From: Murimonas intestini
GTDB lineage: Bacteria; Bacillota; Clostridia; Lachnospirales; Lachnospiraceae
Direction: 5' to 3'
DNA length: 64,000 nucleotides
NCBI GenBank assembly: GCA_003148945.1
Contig: QGGY01000006.1
Location: 299,933 to 363,932 of the forward strand
Made by a program: the position numbers and the translations under genes. Of the stretch, positions 60,457 through 64,000 are shown one piece after another (the stretch's first letter is position 1; each line of letters begins with the position of its first letter). The notes under the pieces were generated by a model that saw only the letters and a list, made by a program, of their open reading frames with translations, did not search any database and had not been told where the DNA came from.

Positions 60457-62196
60457 ATGAAACTTAAAAATAAATTCCTTCTGATCTTTATCACTATTTC
60501 CATAATCCCAATTACCATTGTGACCAGCTTTACTTATGACAGGTATACAAAGCTCATAGAAGAGCAGACAAGCCAGGTGGCTGACAATATCGTGGACAAG
60601 GCAGCCGACCAGGCAAACGACGCCATAGGGGACCTGAAAAATATCGCCCAGATGTTTAACTTTTACTCCCAGACCGAAGAATCCATAATTGATAATATTA
60701 AAAAATACCGGGAAAACGGCCCTGGCTACACTGACTACGATGTTCTGAAGAGCAACCAGAAGATCAGCTTCATCTGCCAGAACCTGATCTTCTCCCATGA
60801 CTATTTAAACGGGATATTTATTTTCACTCCAACCGGTCCTGTGCTTGGATACGGATATGGGGGAAATATCTCTGTTCACCCCGATTATGAGCCTGAGAAG
60901 GACTCCTGGTACCAGCAGACTGTGGACCTGGGGGGAAAACTGTACATAAACGGGCTGTCCCAGAAGGATTTCTTTATAGCAGGTGACTTAAAGCCTTCCC
61001 TGTCCTTTTCCCAGGCCCTCTTCGATGTATATACACACGAGTTTTTGGGTGTGCTTCTCATAGACTGCAGCCCTGAATTCTTTGACCTGTCCGCTGTGAA
61101 CACTCTCCCTGACATCGCCATGCTGGCTGTGGAGGATTCGTTTGGAAATGTGCTCTACAGCAATATAGACTCCCTGAAGACAGAGCTGACACCTGAAAAT
61201 GCCCGCATCCGTACAGAGGATCTGGACCTGGACGGGTTCCGCCTTCTGTTTTCCATTAATTATCAGGAGCTGTATGAGGAATTCGGATATACACGCACTA
61301 TGATACTCACCATCTCCCTCATCTGCGGACTGGTATTTATCATCCTGTCTGTGTACCTCTCCTACAGCACCACAAAGCCTATTGTGCATCTGAGCCGCAA
61401 GATGGCCATCAAGACAGGGGACCGGCTGGTGACTACCACCCGATATCTCAACAGGACGGATGAGATAGGAGTCCTGTACAACGAGTATAACCATATGATA
61501 GAGACATTGTCAGAATATATTGAGAAAGAGCTGCAGAACAAGCTGATAACCCTGGATTCCCAGATGAAATCCCTGGAAGCGCAGATAAACTCACATTTTC
61601 TCTATAATACTCTGGAATCTATAAACAGTATCGCGGAGCTGGAAGAGGTGGAGAGTATCTCGACTATGGCGCTGGCGCTGGGTGATATGTTCCGCTACAG
61701 CATCAAGACACAGAGTGAACTTGTGACCGTGGCTGACGAGCTGAAGCATGTCAGGGATTATGTCTCTATCCAGAGGATACGCTTCGAGAATAAATTTGAC
61801 CTGAAACTGGAAATCCCTGAAGAGATGTATTCTTATAAAGTGCTCAAGCTCATCCTCCAGCCTCTTGTAGAAAATTCATTCTACCACGGCCTCCAGTACT
61901 GCCGCTGCGGCAGCTTCATCAAAATCAGGGGCTGGCACGATGACAGGTTCCTTTACCTCTCAGTCTCTGATGACGGAGCAGGTATGACAAAAGAACAGAA
62001 AGAGGAGCTTGAAAAAACACTCATGGAGCCGGCCAGGTTCACAGAGCTTGGACAGAGAAATAAACAGAGCATCGGTGTTAAAAACATACATACCAGGATA
62101 GTGCTCTATTACGGCGAGGGCTACGGCCTGCATATTGACAGTGAACCCGGCATGGGGACCACTATGACTATTAAACTGCCTGTATTGTTCACTTAG
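60457..62196 (+). CDS. Sensor histidine kinase, YesM/LytS type
   Basis: A 579-residue membrane kinase. There are membrane segments at about 6-26 and 277-299 around an extracellular Cache-type sensor domain, followed by a HAMP segment (about 300-355). The His_kinase motif QINSHFLYNTLESINSIAEL (about 380-400) and the HATPase domain with LQPLVENSFYHGL and VSDDGAGM, then GVKNIHTRIVLYYGEGYGL, are complete. The ATG at 60457 is used, with CGGAGGT eight bases before it; the frame upstream is non-coding promoter region. It is followed by its AraC-type response regulator. It probably senses an extracellular sugar, perhaps with the binding protein encoded divergently. Confidence 0.92.
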   Translation: MKLKNKFLLIFITISIIPITIVTSFTYDRYTKLIEEQTSQVADNIVDKAADQANDAIGDLKNIAQMFNFYSQTEESIIDNIKKYRENGPGYTDYDVLKSNQKISFICQNLIFSHDYLNGIFIFTPTGPVLGYGYGGNISVHPDYEPEKDSWYQQTVDLGGKLYINGLSQKDFFIAGDLKPSLSFSQALFDVYTHEFLGVLLIDCSPEFFDLSAVNTLPDIAMLAVEDSFGNVLYSNIDSLKTELTPENARIRTEDLDLDGFRLLFSINYQELYEEFGYTRTMILTISLICGLVFIILSVYLSYSTTKPIVHLSRKMAIKTGDRLVTTTRYLNRTDEIGVLYNEYNHMIETLSEYIEKELQNKLITLDSQMKSLEAQINSHFLYNTLESINSIAELEEVESISTMALALGDMFRYSIKTQSELVTVADELKHVRDYVSIQRIRFENKFDLKLEIPEEMYSYKVLKLILQPLVENSFYHGLQYCRCGSFIKIRGWHDDRFLYLSVSDDGAGMTKEQKEELEKTLMEPARFTELGQRNKQSIGVKNIHTRIVLYYGEGYGLHIDSEPGMGTTMTIKLPVLFT

Positions 62197-62270
62197 CCGC
62201 ATCCCGGACTGCTGCCGAAGGGCCGCGATCCTGCAGGCATACGGCTATTTATGAAAGGGGAAGGATACAT

Positions 62271-63836
62271 ATGTATACTTATATTGTCATCGATGATGAA
62301 GGGCTTATGAGAAAAGGCACCATTAAAAAGCTGGAGCCTCTAAAAGACCGGATCTCCTGTGCGGGAGAGGCTGAGGACGGCAGCCGGGCCCTGGAGCTGA
62401 TAGAAGAAACAGATCCTGATATTATCATAACAGATATGAACATGCCTGTGATGGACGGAACACAGCTGCTGCCAATCCTCACAGAGCGCTTTCCCGGAAA
62501 GCGCATTATTGTTATCAGCGGCTATAAGGATTTTGAATACATGAAGCACGCACTCACGGCAAAAGCTGTGGACTATCTCCTGAAGCCTTTCAGCAGGCAG
62601 GATCTGCAGGACGCCGTACTGCGCGCAGTCTCCCAGCTGGAAAAGGGCGCCGCTATAGAAAACCAGCTGATTTCCAGTGAAGAGAGCCGGGAATCCGCCA
62701 GATATGAATACGATATCCAGATGCTCAAGAATGTGGTCCTGGGCTACCATACTGACTCCTGTAACATCACGTCAGAAAAGCTGAAATTCATCAGCAGGAC
62801 ACATGACCTGATCCTGATGACCCTGCACTGCCCTTCCCCCATAAATGAGAAGGACATACAGGATTTTCTGGAAGAGAATGGTTTTGGCGATCTGGCTCTG
62901 TATCTGCAGCATATCCATCACAAGACCCTGGGATTTCTCGTCCTTTTTATCCCGGAGCATGCCGCCCTGCTGCCAAAGGATCTCTGCCGCCAGATTGTGC
63001 GCAGCTTAGGCCATCTGTTCTTTGAGCTCTCCCTTGATGTCTCCTACGGCATCAGCGGAGTCCACCACTCCCTGGGTGAGCTTCATGAAGCCTTTATTGA
63101 GACAGTGAGCGCGCTGAATTCCGGACATCCAGGAGATACGGTGAATTCTTATTATTACAGCAAAAGCCCCCAGGAGGCCCAGGCCATTGTCTGGGAGAGG
63201 ATGGATGAATTCCTCTTCCGTGTGGAGGCAGGCATGTCAGAGCAGGTCGGGGAGCTGCTGGATGAACTGTTCCTGCATTTCAGCCAGGAGGCCGCATATA
63301 CGCTTTATGACATCAAAGTTTTCTGTTTCCGGCTGGCAGACCAGGCGCGCCATATCATGAGCCAGTACATAGAGCAGATCAACCCCGATTCCGCCAACAG
63401 CAGTATGCAGAATATATTAAACGGCCTGTTTGACCTGGAAGAGCTAAAGCAGTACTATCTGCAGTTTTTCCAAAATATAGCGGGAATACTGAAGCTGCAG
63501 AGCGTCTACGCGGGAAATGACACAGTTGAAAAGATGAAGGTCTATATAGAACGCCACTACCAGAACAATCTGACCATCGAATTTCTCTCCTCCCTCTTTT
63601 ATATGAACAGAAGCTATCTGAGCCATCTCTTCAAAGAAAAGACCGGGGATACATATGTGAACTACCTGAACCATATCCGCATTGAGAAAGCAAAACAGCT
63701 GCTTCTTGACAGCAGCAAAAAGATGTACCAGATAGCCAGGAGCGTTGGATATGACAATGTAAAATACTTCTTCCGGGTATTTAAAAAATATGAACATATG
63801 ACGCCTGAACAGTACAGGAGCCGAAATGAGATATGA
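62271..63836 (+). CDS. Response regulator, YesN/AraC type
   Basis: A 521-residue regulator with a receiver domain (VIDDEGLMRKGTIKKL, aspartate in DIIITDMNMPVMDGTQLL near residue 55, lysine in AVDYLLKPFSRQDL). A long middle region (about 130-410) resembles the YesN-type linker, and a C-terminal AraC double helix-turn-helix follows (YIERHYQNNLTIEFLSSLFYMNRSYLSHLFKEKTGDTYVNYLNHIRIEKAKQLLLDSSKKMYQIARSVGYDNVKYFFRVFKKYEHMTPEQYR). It is 74 bases after the kinase. It probably activates the divergent sugar-uptake operon. Confidence 0.93.
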   Translation: MYTYIVIDDEGLMRKGTIKKLEPLKDRISCAGEAEDGSRALELIEETDPDIIITDMNMPVMDGTQLLPILTERFPGKRIIVISGYKDFEYMKHALTAKAVDYLLKPFSRQDLQDAVLRAVSQLEKGAAIENQLISSEESRESARYEYDIQMLKNVVLGYHTDSCNITSEKLKFISRTHDLILMTLHCPSPINEKDIQDFLEENGFGDLALYLQHIHHKTLGFLVLFIPEHAALLPKDLCRQIVRSLGHLFFELSLDVSYGISGVHHSLGELHEAFIETVSALNSGHPGDTVNSYYYSKSPQEAQAIVWERMDEFLFRVEAGMSEQVGELLDELFLHFSQEAAYTLYDIKVFCFRLADQARHIMSQYIEQINPDSANSSMQNILNGLFDLEELKQYYLQFFQNIAGILKLQSVYAGNDTVEKMKVYIERHYQNNLTIEFLSSLFYMNRSYLSHLFKEKTGDTYVNYLNHIRIEKAKQLLLDSSKKMYQIARSVGYDNVKYFFRVFKKYEHMTPEQYRSRNEI

Positions 63837-63872
63837 TTATTTCAAACGCATACTTTTTACACACCTTTGCCA

Positions 63873-63905
63873 CTTATACTGGCATAGCCCTTATGCCAGT
63901 ATAAG
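63873..63905. other. Perfect 14-base inverted repeat after the YesN-type gene
   Basis: CTTATACTGGCATA and TATGCCAGTATAAG are exact complements around a 5-base loop, 36 bases past the stop. No T tract follows, so it may be a two-way stem at the transcript end or an operator for a gene beyond the window. The remaining bases to 64000 hold no recognisable gene. Confidence 0.55.
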
Positions 63906-64000
63906 GAGGGCGTAAAAATTTCTGTGTCTATAAAAAATGATGTTTTCTGGTAAGAACCAGATATGTAGAAATTTCTTGTCGATGACTGTTTTACTATAGT

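Overview
The window looks like a chromosomal segment of an anaerobic, gut-type Firmicute, most probably a Lachnospiraceae member. This rests on AGGAGG-type ribosome binding sites, moderate GC, an anaerobic AsrABC-type sulfite reductase, a T-box threonyl-tRNA synthetase, YesM/YesN-type two-component regulators, an OmpR-type regulator with its kinase, and small families typical of Clostridia (DUF3781, DUF3788, DUF3795, UPF0158). No rRNA, tRNA or CRISPR array was seen.

Layout. 1-1.9 kb: end of asrA, then asrB and asrC. 1.8-6.6 kb: MATE pump, T-box-controlled thrS, aromatic-acid exporter-like protein. 7-11.3 kb: adenine deaminase and a purine permease, divergent from a LysR regulator. 11.3-17.5 kb: DUF2461 with a sigma factor, a sugar kinase, a methyltransferase and a TetR regulator that share an operator, and a GntR-controlled ABC exporter. 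17.6-20.8 kb: overlapping operon of DEAD-box helicase, acetyltransferase, nitroreductase and 3-methyladenine glycosylase. 20.9-24.3 kb: small genes and a second MATE pump behind a promoter palindrome and a terminator-like leader hairpin.

The accessory part runs from 24.4 to 44.4 kb. It starts with an apparently intact Wadjet-type JetABCD operon (24.4-30.9 kb), followed by UPF0158, DUF3788 and two DUF3795 genes. Next come a broken Vat/Xat-type acetyltransferase, a CatA-like acetyltransferase and an AT-rich DUF6602 gene. After these lie a RhuM remnant, a three-component ABC (ABC-3C) conflict system whose nuclease effector has an in-frame stop, a decayed AbiEii toxin gene and a decayed tyrosine integrase. 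Just past the integrase is a fossil copy of an rlmD 3' end. A DUF1016 nuclease and a GIY-YIG (T5orf172) protein then lead to the intact rlmD. My reading is that mobile elements repeatedly inserted at the rlmD 3' end and decayed, leaving defence and resistance cargo.

From 44.6 kb the window returns to core-type genes: rlmD, yhaM, an HtrA-like protein that seems to lack its catalytic triad, mutS2, a two-component system and an aldo/keto reductase. The window ends with a sugar ABC importer (binding lipoprotein and two permeases, no ATPase) followed by a carboxylesterase and an EamA transporter, divergent from a YesM/YesN-type pair that probably controls it.

All functional names come from recognising motifs and family resemblance by eye. 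No database search was run.
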